Shown: in pieces, positions 9,359 through 18,268 of the stretch
How the letters are laid out: every line of letters begins with the position of its first letter
How positions within the stretch are numbered: the stretch's first letter is position 1
NCBI GenBank assembly: GCA_947507875.1
Contig: CANNQP010000004.1
Location: 114,268 to 178,267 of the forward strand
DNA length: 64,000 bases
DNA from: Verrucomicrobiaceae bacterium
Lineage (GTDB): Bacteria; Verrucomicrobiota; Verrucomicrobiia; Verrucomicrobiales; Verrucomicrobiaceae
Direction: 5' to 3'
Made by a program: the position numbers and the translations under genes
Notes under the pieces: model-generated
Told to the model about the DNA's origin: nothing
Seen by the model: the letters and a program-made list of their open reading frames with translations, nothing else
Database searches by the model: none

Positions 9359-10482
9359 CCCTCCGCCAGGAACGCGTGCGACATCTCTACGTTCATATTC
9401 CTTTCTGCCACAGGATTTGCCCCTACTGCAGCTTCTACAAACACACCCCAGGAGCAACGCCGATGGGAGACTTCGTGGATTCCCTTTTGAAGGAAGCGGA
9501 ACGCCAGAGCTCTTTGATCCAAGAGCCTTTGCTGACGGTTTACTTCGGAGGCGGCACCCCGACGGCCTTGAGTGAAACCCATCTCTACCGATTGATCCGT
9601 GGCCTTCAGGAAAGGCTACCGATCGGAAATGACATCGAATTCACCTGCGAAGCCAACCCCCGAACGGTGACCCGAAATAAAGCGATGATGATGCGCGAAT
9701 GCGGCGTCAATCGTGTCAGTTTAGGCATTCAAGCTTGGGATCCAGCCACTCTCAAGACCTTAGGGCGAGATCACGAGCCCGACGATGCATTGGAGACTTA
9801 TCAGGTTCTTCAGCAAGCTGGCTTTGCCAATTTGAACTTAGATTTGATGTTCTCCATCCCCGGCCAATCCATGGAGCAGTGGCAACAAACGCTGGATTTA
9901 ACCCTTCGTCTGAAGCCGCAGCACATCTCTGCCTACAACCTGAACTATGAAGAGGACACGGACTTCTTTCAGCGACTGAAGCGCGGTCAATACCAGGTGG
10001 ATGAAGAGCGAGACGCCTCCTTTTTCTTTCAGGCGCACGACCTGCTAGAGGCGGCAGGTTATGAGCATTACGAGATCAGCAACTACGCGCAACCAGGCCA
10101 TGCATCGGCCCACAATGCCGCCTATTGGATGGGGCATGATTATCTGGGATTAGGTCCAGGAGCATGGAGCACGATTCATCACCGACGTTGGCAAAACATG
10201 CCGGATACCTTGGGCTACATCAAGGCCATGGCTGATGATACCAGCACTGCCCTACCCGCCGAAAACCTCACGGAAGCCGACTTTAGAACAGAACGTTTTG
10301 GTCTGGAGTTGAGAACCAAGCACGGACTCGACCGTGGCATGATCCGACCGTCCGAAGCCGCACTGCTCCATGCACTGATCACGGACGGACTCATTGAAGA
10401 AACCCAGGGGCGGCTCCGCCTGACGCGAGCCGCGATGCCATTGGTGGATTCGATCGCTGTGGCGCTGTTGGGCACCGATTGA
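9355..10482 (+). CDS. hemW: HemW-type heme chaperone, radical SAM family
   Basis: This 375-residue protein has the radical-SAM motif CHRICPYC near residue 20, the glycine-rich YFGGGTPTAL, and, near residue 260, HNAAYW, the HNxxYW motif of HemW that distinguishes it from true oxygen-independent coproporphyrinogen dehydrogenase HemN. HemW binds and delivers heme to respiratory proteins. The best start is TTG at 9355, overlapping the ferritin stop (TTGA); no ATG lies near the expected N-terminus. It appears to be the last gene of the run that began at sufT. A cbb3 oxidase and PSCyt1 proteins in this window would be possible heme clients. Confidence 0.9.
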   Translation: MTLRQERVRHLYVHIPFCHRICPYCSFYKHTPGATPMGDFVDSLLKEAERQSSLIQEPLLTVYFGGGTPTALSETHLYRLIRGLQERLPIGNDIEFTCEANPRTVTRNKAMMMRECGVNRVSLGIQAWDPATLKTLGRDHEPDDALETYQVLQQAGFANLNLDLMFSIPGQSMEQWQQTLDLTLRLKPQHISAYNLNYEEDTDFFQRLKRGQYQVDEERDASFFFQAHDLLEAAGYEHYEISNYAQPGHASAHNAAYWMGHDYLGLGPGAWSTIHHRRWQNMPDTLGYIKAMADDTSTALPAENLTEADFRTERFGLELRTKHGLDRGMIRPSEAALLHALITDGLIEETQGRLRLTRAAMPLVDSIAVALLGTD

Positions 10483-10690
10483 TTTGTTTGGCCCCGACAC
10501 GGCTGCTCACATTGAATGGACGCTCTCGGCAACGCTTGACTGAAAGCGTCCCGTAGGCAGGTGGCAACGCCGAGACTTTCAACCATCCATCAAGGCTTGC
10601 TGGGGTCTTTCGCAACGGCCCTCCCAGCTCTGCTGGCTGAAACCTTTTGCACTTCCACCCAAAGAGCCACGATGAACCAGATTGCCGCAA

Positions 10691-11350
10691 TTAAAGTCCA
10701 TGGGGATGGCGTGGAAAGAACCCAGCGTAGTTGCGACCTTGAGGGCGCCAACGGCAACCTTCGCCAGGTTTGCCACCGCTCGTATCGAAACGAAGACCAC
10801 AGATCGTCATGAAGACATGATCACCTGGCTTCACCCAAATGGTGATAAAACGACCTTCTCCTGGCTGACCATAGTTAGCAAAACCTCGAGATGTCAGCGG
10901 TGATTTGAGCAGACCAGCCTTGATCAACGTGTAAGAGGTTGAGCTCGAGCAATCATAAGCGTTGTCCTCGACACGCACATGGCCACGCCCACGAGCATAC
11001 GGGCTTTCCTGCAAATGATTGGCCGCATTGATGACGTATTGCACCTGCACTGGCAGGTTGGCAGAGCACGCTGCGATGTTACCCTGAAGGCGGATCAAGT
11101 GGCTGGCTGAGGCAGCTGAGCTTAGGCCCGAGCTACGTGCTAATATCGCCCGTTGGGCGTTGTAGGCCGCCAGCTGCTGTTGATAGATGACCAGCTGCTG
11201 CTGATACACCGCAAGCTTCTGTTGATACTCTGCCCACTCTTGATGACGAATGGCAGAAACAGCCCGGGAGTCCTGAGCGCTGACCTCTTGAGCAGCCAAA
11301 TCACAAGCGATTAGCAGCGAAATGAGGGCGATGGCAGCAGGGGACGCCAT
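10691..11350 (-). CDS. Secreted NlpC/P60-like cell-wall hydrolase with N-terminal heptad repeats
   Basis: The 219-residue protein has a signal peptide (about 1-25), then four exact-register heptads at about residues 39-67 (AEYQQKL, AVYQQQL, VIYQQQL, AAYNAQR) predicting a coiled coil. The C-terminal domain carries the catalytic Cys in AYDCSSSTSY, then GDHVFMTICGLRFDTSG with the likely catalytic His, and ends in HPHGL. This type of NlpC/P60-like domain (GLRFDTSG ... RHPxGL) cuts peptidoglycan peptides. It is monocistronic. A TATAAT on the minus strand (11365-11370) lies 15-20 bases ahead of the start, with only a weak -35. Confidence 0.8.
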   Translation of the reverse strand: MASPAAIALISLLIACDLAAQEVSAQDSRAVSAIRHQEWAEYQQKLAVYQQQLVIYQQQLAAYNAQRAILARSSGLSSAASASHLIRLQGNIAACSANLPVQVQYVINAANHLQESPYARGRGHVRVEDNAYDCSSSTSYTLIKAGLLKSPLTSRGFANYGQPGEGRFITIWVKPGDHVFMTICGLRFDTSGGKPGEGCRWRPQGRNYAGFFPRHPHGL

Positions 11351-11684
11351 GGTTAAATTTACAGATTATATGGTTTTTATATAAACCAAGATTCAAGAGC
11401 AAGGTTAAAATCTTAGTTTCTCAGTTTCTTCGGAAGAAAGGAGCCGTCGTTGGCTGCTCTGCGATGATGGCTGTTCTAGAGTTGGCACCCTCCGATTCTT
11501 CCACGTGCAAAGGGTTTCCCATTCCCAACCTGGGAGAAGCCTCTCGTTTTGAATGGAGATTTCTTTGAGAATGACTTCCGGCCCTATTCTTCCTCGGATG
11601 AATCGCTTGTGAAAACTTTCACAAACGGGTTGCCCCTCAGATGGCTGACGCGTATTCCTCGGAATCTTATTCCCCCTGAAGACC
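11351..11684. other. Divergent intergenic region between the NlpC-like gene and nuoB
   Basis: This region separates two divergently transcribed genes. On the minus strand a TATAAT hexamer at 11365-11370 may serve the NlpC-like gene. On the nuoB side there is the CRP-type inverted repeat at 11607-11624 and a small ATTCC-TC-GGAAT repeat at 11654-11665. A possible minus-strand reading frame (11405-11686) has no recognisable sequence and runs across nuoB's upstream region; I treat it as spurious. No RNA gene was recognised. Confidence 0.5.
11607..11624. promoter_or_regulatory. CRP/FNR-family-type operator upstream of nuoB
   Basis: The 18 bases TTGTGAAAACTTTCACAA form an 8-bp inverted repeat around AC and contain TGTGA-N6-TCACA (11608-11623), exactly the core consensus of enterobacterial CRP. 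It ends about 60 bases before the nuoB start, a reasonable position for an activator or repressor site. The match is seen directly. That a CRP-family regulator binds it in this organism is inference. Confidence 0.5.
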
Positions 11685-12227
11685 ATGGTTGCACCCGCTG
11701 AATCCGCTGAAACACTTGCCGCCTACGACTCCAAAATCGAGGGCAATGTCATCATCACCAAGCTCGATGCAGCGGTGAATTGGATGCGAAAAAACTCGCT
11801 ATGGCCTATGCCCATGGGTCTTGCCTGCTGCGCGATTGAAATGATGGCCGCTGCTTGCAGTCGCTATGACCTGAGCCGCTTTGGCATGGAGGTGATGCGC
11901 TTTTCTCCTCGTCAGGCAGATGTGATGATCGTGGCTGGCACTGTGACTTACAAGATGGCGCTGGCTGTGAAGCGCATCTGGGACCAGATGCCCGAACCAA
12001 AGTGGTGCATCGCCATGGGGGCTTGTGCATCCAGCGGTGGCATGTATCGCAGTTACGCAACCTTGCAGGGCATTGACAATTTGATTCCCGTCGATGTTTA
12101 CATCTCGGGATGTCCTCCACGTCCTGAAGCATTGCTCGAAGGGCTGATGCGTTTGCAGAAGAAGATCGAAACGGAGCACTCCATTTTGGATCAGAAAAAA
12201 GAATTGATTCAGGAACTTGTTGCCTAA
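11685..12227 (+). CDS. nuoB: NADH-quinone oxidoreductase subunit B
   Basis: The 180-residue protein is NuoB, the peripheral-arm subunit that ligates the terminal [4Fe-4S] cluster N2 next to the quinone pocket. Cluster ligands are visible: the adjacent Cys pair in [13 protein letters not shown] near residue 46, Cys in [12 protein letters not shown] near 110, and Cys in [11 protein letters not shown] near 140. Length is normal. Only nuoC follows; nuoA should precede it in a standard operon but the upstream gene is an unrelated hydrolase on the other strand. A CRP-type site lies upstream. Confidence 0.95.
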   Translation: MVAPAESAETLAAYDSKIEGNVIITKLDAAVNWMRKNSLWPMPMGLACCAIEMMAAACSRYDLSRFGMEVMRFSPRQADVMIVAGTVTYKMALAVKRIWDQMPEPKWCIAMGACASSGGMYRSYATLQGIDNLIPVDVYISGCPPRPEALLEGLMRLQKKIETEHSILDQKKELIQELVA

Positions 12228-12261
12228 CCCGCTCTGACTAACCTTTGATTTGAAAAAGACC

Positions 12262-12831
12262 ATGACTCTTTCGCAGATGGTACAGGCCTTGAAGGAAAAG
12301 TTTGCTGATTCAGTGCTGCAATCCATTGAGTTCCGAAATGAACAAACCTTGCACATTGCCTTCACAGCTATTCCCGCTGTCTTGAAGTATTGCCGCGATG
12401 AATTGGCCTTCGATTTCTTGGTGGACATTTCAGCACTTGATCATCTCGGCGAAGAGCCTCGCTTCGAGATGGTGTACGAGCTTTATGGCATGTCTCATCA
12501 CTGTCACCTGCGCATCCGGAGCAAGGTGCCAGATGGTGAAAGTGTGCCCAGTGTGACTTCGATCTGGAAAACCGCCGATTGGCATGAGCGCGAAGCCTGG
12601 GACATGATGGGCATTCACTTTTCAGGGCACCCCAATCTGAAGAGGATCTTGATGTGGGAAGGCTACCCTTATTTCCCGCTGAGAAAAGACTTCCCACTTG
12701 CGGGCAAGCCCAGTGATTTGCCAGAAGTGGGCTTCACGCGTCCCGCTCCCATGGCTGACGGACCTTTCGTCACAAGCGCTGGAGCCAAGGATACCGTAGC
12801 CCGTGAGCCACGCGCCAAACACGTCGATTGA
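12262..12831 (+). CDS. nuoC: NADH-quinone oxidoreductase subunit C
   Basis: This 189-residue protein is the 30-kDa subunit of complex I: FDFLVDISALDHLG, then LRIRSKVPDGESVPSVTSIWKTADWHEREAWDMMGIHFSGHPNLKRILM, then YPLRKDFPL-type ending (FPLRKDFPLAGKP). It is NuoC alone, not a NuoCD fusion. A TTG at 12250 could extend it by four residues; ATG 12262 was chosen. It lies 34 bases after nuoB. The next gene is convergent and stops only 2 bases away, so nuoD and later subunits must be elsewhere in the genome. Confidence 0.93.
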   Translation: MTLSQMVQALKEKFADSVLQSIEFRNEQTLHIAFTAIPAVLKYCRDELAFDFLVDISALDHLGEEPRFEMVYELYGMSHHCHLRIRSKVPDGESVPSVTSIWKTADWHEREAWDMMGIHFSGHPNLKRILMWEGYPYFPLRKDFPLAGKPSDLPEVGFTRPAPMADGPFVTSAGAKDTVAREPRAKHVD

Positions 12832-12833
12832 AT

Positions 12834-14789
12834 TCAGCGTCCACCGTGACGTCGATTGAAGTCCTGCTTGAAGGAATCTGCAAGGATCTCCTCCACTTTA
12901 GTAAGTTCGATCAATCCAGCGTAAATTTCGACCACTCGGTTGCCGCCTTCTTCTCCGGAAACAATATCGGTCGGGCCATAGTCGCCGCATAAATCTGCAC
13001 TGCGCCCCAAGACTTCTTGAATCACATCATTCACCGAACGTGCACGTCGTTGGCTGAGGCGGATGTTGCTGGCTTGGCTGCCTGTCATGGACGCATAACC
13101 GACAACGAGTAGCTGACAGTCGGGATGAGAAAGCAAGGGCGCTATGGCTGGATTTTTCAGAGCACCTTGTGTCGCCTTCACCTGCTCAGGCTTCATTTCA
13201 TGCTCGTTATGGCCAAAAGAAACCGAGGCGACACGCACGGCACGGCGAAGACGTGAGACGATGGTTCGCAACATTTCTTTATCTTTCTCTGTGAAGTGGA
13301 GATTGGCTTTTTCGATCCGTTCCATCAAGAAGGTGCGCATCCGATCGCCGATGGCGGCTTGATCCTGACTGGCTTTTTTCGCATCGGTCATCGCCTGAGC
13401 GGGTTGGGCTTCGACCTTGGCCTGAACGATGGCTGGAGTCCGAGGCGTGGCTGGGGTGATTGCTGACGGCTGAGACTGCTGCCCGGGGGGCAAAGTCACC
13501 GCCACAGTGCCGATAACTGGGGCCTCAAGACCGGGTCGAATCTCGACCTCAAAGGCGCGCGTCTCTTGCTTGCCATCTTTGCGGGTGGCGCTGAATTCTC
13601 CTTTGAACTTGCCTGCTTTTTCAGGTCTGCCCGTTATCCGCCAACTGCCAGAGCCCGCTGGTTTTTGCTCCACGCGCAGTCCCGACACGGGTTCACCGAG
13701 CCATCGCAGCGTGAGCGCGTTGACCCCATTCACGATCTTTGTGTAGCTGGTGGCAGGGATGGGCTTGTTTTCGATCAAAGGCAGCGATTGAGGATGAAAC
13801 ACCCAATCCGCCTGCATCCTTTCTTTGACCACCAGCGTCAGCATCGCCGGGAGGGCTCGGCGAGTGCCACGCACGCCATGAATCTGCAGAACATGCTGCC
13901 CCGGCTGCCGGGGAGCACCTGTGAGGAAATAGTCCCAACCCTTGTGGAATTCCTCGCCGCTATCGAACGTGAGACCGTCTGGCAGCGCCGTCTTTTCCGC
14001 TGCCAACTGACCTTTTAAAACCGTCACACGCACATCGGGCAGCTCCTGACCTAGGTTCACTTCGACAAAATCAGGTTCGACGATGATCTCGGGTTCCTTG
14101 AGGTGCTGTGCGAGCTGGAAACCACCCCAAGCGGCCAGGGCGGCAAATGCCACGATGATGGCAAGCCTGCGATGACTGGGCGGTTTGATGTCGAGTTCCT
14201 CCAGCACCGGCGTGGGCGCGGGCTCTGGTGGAGATTTCCCGCCGTCGTCCCAGCGATTCCAGACAATCGGCGAGCGCATCCCTTGGGGCCGACGTGGCGA
14301 GCTTGGATTGGAAGCACCTGCCTCCTGCACAGGCAGAGATTGCAACGCAGGAGCCGAGGGCTGGGAAGGCTGCACATGGGACGGGTGATCAGCTTGCTTC
14401 CAAGATTCATCATCCAACGGCGCAGACGAGAACGAGGGCAACTTTGACAAGCTAGCCGCATCCTGGTTCTGGAAAGCGATCTGGACGGAAGGGCTGAGTG
14501 AAAAAGGGATATCGCCCAGGGTTTGCAGCAGAAGTGCCTTTGGCGCGGGTCTCAAGCCAGCTAGGATCAAAGAGCTACCCTGAGTGGCACACCACAGCTG
14601 CAGCTCCATCAGCAGCGACAGAGCCGCGGGGTCGATGTCGGAGACTTGGGCAAAGTCGAGGATGATTTTGCAACCTTTGTTCACCGAGGTCTTCAGGCTC
14701 GCGATGAGCTTGACACCGGCTGCAGGGTCCAGAGCCCCCTGGAGGGATGCAAGGTAAACACCGTTCGCGTTTTGGATAGAGAATGGCAT
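12834..14789 (-). CDS. STAS domain - membrane segment - Ig-like - OmpA-like fusion protein
   Basis: This 651-residue protein has an unusual order. Residues 1-105 resemble a STAS/anti-sigma-antagonist domain (KIILDFAQVSDIDPAALSLL). A Pro/Ser-rich linker follows, then one transmembrane helix near 206-226 (IIVAFAALAAWGGF). Residues ~235-420 look like Ig/cadherin-type beta domains (LPDGLTFDSGEEF, FKGEFSATRKDGK). After a low-complexity linker with coiled-coil potential, residues ~520-650 resemble OmpA (LLVVGYASMTGSQASNIRLSQRRARSVNDVI), a domain that binds peptidoglycan. It may link a cytoplasmic STAS partner with the cell wall. The Ig call is weaker than the STAS and OmpA calls. Confidence 0.7.
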   Translation of the reverse strand: MPFSIQNANGVYLASLQGALDPAAGVKLIASLKTSVNKGCKIILDFAQVSDIDPAALSLLMELQLWCATQGSSLILAGLRPAPKALLLQTLGDIPFSLSPSVQIAFQNQDAASLSKLPSFSSAPLDDESWKQADHPSHVQPSQPSAPALQSLPVQEAGASNPSSPRRPQGMRSPIVWNRWDDGGKSPPEPAPTPVLEELDIKPPSHRRLAIIVAFAALAAWGGFQLAQHLKEPEIIVEPDFVEVNLGQELPDVRVTVLKGQLAAEKTALPDGLTFDSGEEFHKGWDYFLTGAPRQPGQHVLQIHGVRGTRRALPAMLTLVVKERMQADWVFHPQSLPLIENKPIPATSYTKIVNGVNALTLRWLGEPVSGLRVEQKPAGSGSWRITGRPEKAGKFKGEFSATRKDGKQETRAFEVEIRPGLEAPVIGTVAVTLPPGQQSQPSAITPATPRTPAIVQAKVEAQPAQAMTDAKKASQDQAAIGDRMRTFLMERIEKANLHFTEKDKEMLRTIVSRLRRAVRVASVSFGHNEHEMKPEQVKATQGALKNPAIAPLLSHPDCQLLVVGYASMTGSQASNIRLSQRRARSVNDVIQEVLGRSADLCGDYGPTDIVSGEEGGNRVVEIYAGLIELTKVEEILADSFKQDFNRRHGGR

Positions 14790-14894
14790 AACGGGATGGC
14801 AGGCTATACCGTTAACCCATTCCGCCCGTCAAGCTTTCCACCGTCAGAACCACCGCCAGGCACGACTTTCGCAGGCGTCTGTCCACGCATCAGA

Positions 14895-17800
14895 TCAGTC
14901 GAGGAACTGAAACTCGTTCGAGATCATCAGCACCTGCGCTAGCTGAGCGAGAGGTGACTGCGGTTTCGTTCGGTTCAGGGGCCAGCCGTCCGGACCACAG
15001 AAGTCTGTGTCCGATTTGGTGATCATGGCTAAGCTGCCATCGGCATTGATGCGCTCGATCTTGGGCGACCAGCTGTAGCCATCGCTGTCGGTGCTGCCTT
15101 CGCAGTCCACCACGAAGGAAAGAGTCTCGCCCTCCTGGACTTCGACCTCAGCCTTCACATCGACGCTCTCCACAGGCTTCAGCAGTCGATTAAAGATAAC
15201 TCCCTGACGGCTCGACACGATCAGGGCACGGATGCCATTGCCACGTTCACTGGTGCGCTTCAGCACGCCACTAAGGCGTAGGCGCTCTTGAGGGAAAGGA
15301 GAGGTCCACTGGAGCACGGAAGCAAAATCGCGCCCGGGATGGCCACCGTTTCCGGCCAAGAAAAGATGGCCGAAATCCTTGTCAGGAAAGGCATCGGTCG
15401 GAAACCAGCGGTTCTTGGTCTGAGCCGTTTGGCCGAAGTGCTGCATTCGCTTCACCACGCCGAGCTTGTGCTGCCCAGAACCATCTTTTTCCACTTTGCC
15501 GTAGCCGTAGTTCCAGACAAACGCGCTGCTGCGCCGACGCAGCTCCTGGCTATCATGTAAAAACCTCTGCGCTAATTCGACCTCCTCTGGCCGTGGATCA
15601 CGATGCAGCACTCGATGGTAAAGGCTGGTGATCGACTGGCCATCGACCTCACTGCCGCGGATATCCGTCTTTTCAGCGGCCCGACTGGCCCGCTGCGACA
15701 TGAAGGGACTGTTGATCAAAAACAGCGCCTGCTGCGGCACGGTCGTCACGTAGCGCATCGGGCTGTGGCTGTCTGGATTGGCAAAGTCAAACATGGCAGG
15801 CACGGTGGGTTGGTCATACCGGTTCACCATCAGGAAGAGGCTGCGGCGCAGATCTGCCTTGGCGTCATCGTGCGGCACAGGCCTGCCTTTTTGGATACCC
15901 AAGTCGAGATCGGCACTGGCCTGGAGCAAGGCATCACGCATCGATTCGTAGTCCAGACGCTGGCGATTGTAGCGGCTCAGCAGTTCATTGTCGGCATCCT
16001 TGAGCGCCTTTAGCTCGGTCAGGTCACTGCTCTGCTGCCAGGTGCGGCTGGTCAAAATGTAGTGATGCAGCTTCTTCAGACTCCAGCCATGATCCATGAG
16101 GTAGGCGGCCAGATGATCGAGCAGTTCGAGGTGTACTGGCTTCGGCGTCTGCACCCCGAAGTCGCTGGTTTGTCCCACCAAGGGTTTGCCAAAGTGAAGC
16201 TGCCAGACCCGGTTCGCGATGACACGCGCCGTCAGGGGATTGTCTCGGCTGGCGATCTTTTGCGCCAATTCCAGACGTCCTGAACCATTTTGGAAGGTTT
16301 GACCGCCGAACATGGTCAGCCAGCCCCGTGGTGCGGAATCACCCTGCCGTGCAGGATTTCCGCGCATGAAGACCCGCACGTCGTTGGGCTTGGGCTTATC
16401 CAGACTGACCATGGCACGGGGTGGTGCACCGGCGTGCTCACTTTCCAGCTTCACGCGGTCGTTGCCGAACTTGGTGATTTTGTCCAGGTCCTTGCGGGTG
16501 AAGAAGACATTGGCCTGCTCCACGGGCACCGCCATGGGGCTGGGATCGGCGAGCAAGATCTCACGCACCTGCTTCCAGTCGGCATTGTCAGGCTCTTTTC
16601 CATCCAGGCAGGTCAGGAAGATATCCGCATACATCTGCGTGATGTCAGCAAAGCTTTTCGGCACGGGGCGCTTGGCCAACTCATTGCGTGGCACGGCATT
16701 CAAACCGCTGGTGGGCTGGGTGAGTGAGGCGACCAGCGTGGGAGCCTTGGCAGCAAAGTCTGCCGCAGGCACATCGGCAAAGGCTTTCCAGGCGATCATG
16801 ACCGGATGCGGCTTGCCGTTGAGTGCATGGCGCTGCACGAAGTCACCCCACTTGTCAGCAACCGTGTCCCGCAGCTTGAGCTGGCCGGCACGGCCTTTCA
16901 TGGCAGTGCGGTCTTTGATGCCCGACGCTTCCTGAGCAAAGGCCAAGTATTGCTGCACACGCTCAGGGCTGCGGATTTCCTGGTACACTTCCTTTTTGAA
17001 GGCCAGCTCCTTCGCAGCGATCTCAGCCACCTTCGCTTCATAGTCGCGGAAGGCGGCCTCATCCGCCGCTTTGCCAATCACCGGCAAGTCTTTTTGCTCA
17101 GGCTGTTCGGTACTGTTGAAGATGGAATACAACGCATAATAATCTTTGCTCGGGATCGGGTCATACTTGTGGTTATGGCAGCGTGCACAGCCAACGGTGA
17201 GGCCCATCATGCCACGAGTGACGACATCGATGCGGTCGTCGATCTGCAAAAGACGGTCGCTGATGAACTTGTCTCCGACATTGAGGAAACCCAGCGCAGC
17301 GAGCGAAGGGTGCCCAGGCTGGTTGGCGTGGATCTTGTCCGCTGCGATTTGCAGCATCAAAAATTGGTCGTAGGGCAGGTCTTCATTCAGCGACTGCACG
17401 ACCCAGTCACGGTAGGTGTAGGCATAGGGATAGTTGATGTTGCGACCTGCGACTTGATAACCATCCGTGTCGGCGTAGCGCGCGACATCCAGCCAATGCC
17501 TAGCCCAACGCTGACCATAGCCCGGACTGGCGAGCAGGCGAGTCACCAGCTTGTCCACATTCGGCTCACGGATGAAGGCCTGCACCTCCTCGTAGCTGGG
17601 TTGCAGCCCGGTCAGAGTGACGTGAATGCGGCGGCAGAGAGTGGCGGGATCCGCGCTCGGCGCGAAGTCCAATCCTGAGGCCTTCAGCTTGGATTCGACC
17701 AGGCGATCTACACTCGCACCCGACTGAGATTTGACCGCCACAAAGGCCCAGTGGCTCTTCCAGTCGGGAGCTTCGTGAGCCACTTCGTGTTCGGCAGGCC

Positions 17801-18188
17801 AAGGCAGTCCCATGGCGATCCATTTTTCGATCGCGGCGATCTGCTCAGGCTTCAGCTTGTCGCCCTTCTTGGGCATGGCTTCCACGCCAGGGGCATGGTT
17901 GATCATCTTGAAGAGCTTCGAGGCAGCGGCATTGCCAGGTTCTACCACCTTGCCGTAGTCGCTGCCCTTCATCAGGGCGGAGCGCAGGTCCACGCGCAGT
18001 CCATTCTCGTGCTTGTGCCCAGCGTGGCAGTCATAGCAATTCTCCGCCAGCACAGGACGCACGTACTTTTCAAAGAACTCAATCTGGTCGGGTGGAAAGG
18101 AAGCCGTCTCCGCAAGCACGACAGGCGCGTAGAGCGTGGCAGAAAGACCACTCAGAAGAAAAAACAGACGTGAAACAGGGGATGTCAT
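14895..18188 (-). CDS. PSCyt1-DUF1549-DUF1553 secreted cytochrome-like protein with inserted C-terminal domain
   Basis: This 1097-residue protein has a signal peptide (to about residue 25, ending VVLAETAS). A PSCyt1 cytochrome-c-like domain follows with heme motif CYDCH near residue 47, then DUF1549 with a second CxxCH (CARCHNHKYDPIPSKDYYALYSIF). The DUF1553 part has RLVNRYDQPTVPAMFDF-like and FLINSPFM marks. About 180 residues (GYGKVEKDGSGQ to EVQEGETLSFVVDCEG, with a beta-sandwich look) sit before the final LAQVLMISNEFQFLD, making it about 200 residues longer than its relative at 61200. The ORF could extend to 18443, but ATG 18188 gives a proper signal peptide. Such proteins are typical of Planctomycetes and Verrucomicrobia and are suspected in polysaccharide use. 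Confidence 0.88.
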   Translation of the reverse strand: MTSPVSRLFFLLSGLSATLYAPVVLAETASFPPDQIEFFEKYVRPVLAENCYDCHAGHKHENGLRVDLRSALMKGSDYGKVVEPGNAAASKLFKMINHAPGVEAMPKKGDKLKPEQIAAIEKWIAMGLPWPAEHEVAHEAPDWKSHWAFVAVKSQSGASVDRLVESKLKASGLDFAPSADPATLCRRIHVTLTGLQPSYEEVQAFIREPNVDKLVTRLLASPGYGQRWARHWLDVARYADTDGYQVAGRNINYPYAYTYRDWVVQSLNEDLPYDQFLMLQIAADKIHANQPGHPSLAALGFLNVGDKFISDRLLQIDDRIDVVTRGMMGLTVGCARCHNHKYDPIPSKDYYALYSIFNSTEQPEQKDLPVIGKAADEAAFRDYEAKVAEIAAKELAFKKEVYQEIRSPERVQQYLAFAQEASGIKDRTAMKGRAGQLKLRDTVADKWGDFVQRHALNGKPHPVMIAWKAFADVPAADFAAKAPTLVASLTQPTSGLNAVPRNELAKRPVPKSFADITQMYADIFLTCLDGKEPDNADWKQVREILLADPSPMAVPVEQANVFFTRKDLDKITKFGNDRVKLESEHAGAPPRAMVSLDKPKPNDVRVFMRGNPARQGDSAPRGWLTMFGGQTFQNGSGRLELAQKIASRDNPLTARVIANRVWQLHFGKPLVGQTSDFGVQTPKPVHLELLDHLAAYLMDHGWSLKKLHHYILTSRTWQQSSDLTELKALKDADNELLSRYNRQRLDYESMRDALLQASADLDLGIQKGRPVPHDDAKADLRRSLFLMVNRYDQPTVPAMFDFANPDSHSPMRYVTTVPQQALFLINSPFMSQRASRAAEKTDIRGSEVDGQSITSLYHRVLHRDPRPEEVELAQRFLHDSQELRRRSSAFVWNYGYGKVEKDGSGQHKLGVVKRMQHFGQTAQTKNRWFPTDAFPDKDFGHLFLAGNGGHPGRDFASVLQWTSPFPQERLRLSGVLKRTSERGNGIRALIVSSRQGVIFNRLLKPVESVDVKAEVEVQEGETLSFVVDCEGSTDSDGYSWSPKIERINADGSLAMITKSDTDFCGPDGWPLNRTKPQSPLAQLAQVLMISNEFQFLD

Positions 18189-18268
18189 GGGGGGACAGAC
18201 AGCTAGCAGGATGCTCCATAGCACCGCGAAAAACATACGAGCGTCACAGCGATGCCTTGCAGCTCTTC

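Noticed and set aside
11405..11686. 93-residue minus-strand frame ahead of nuoB
   Set aside because: Overlaps the nuoB start, contains the CRP-type repeat and has no recognisable sequence.
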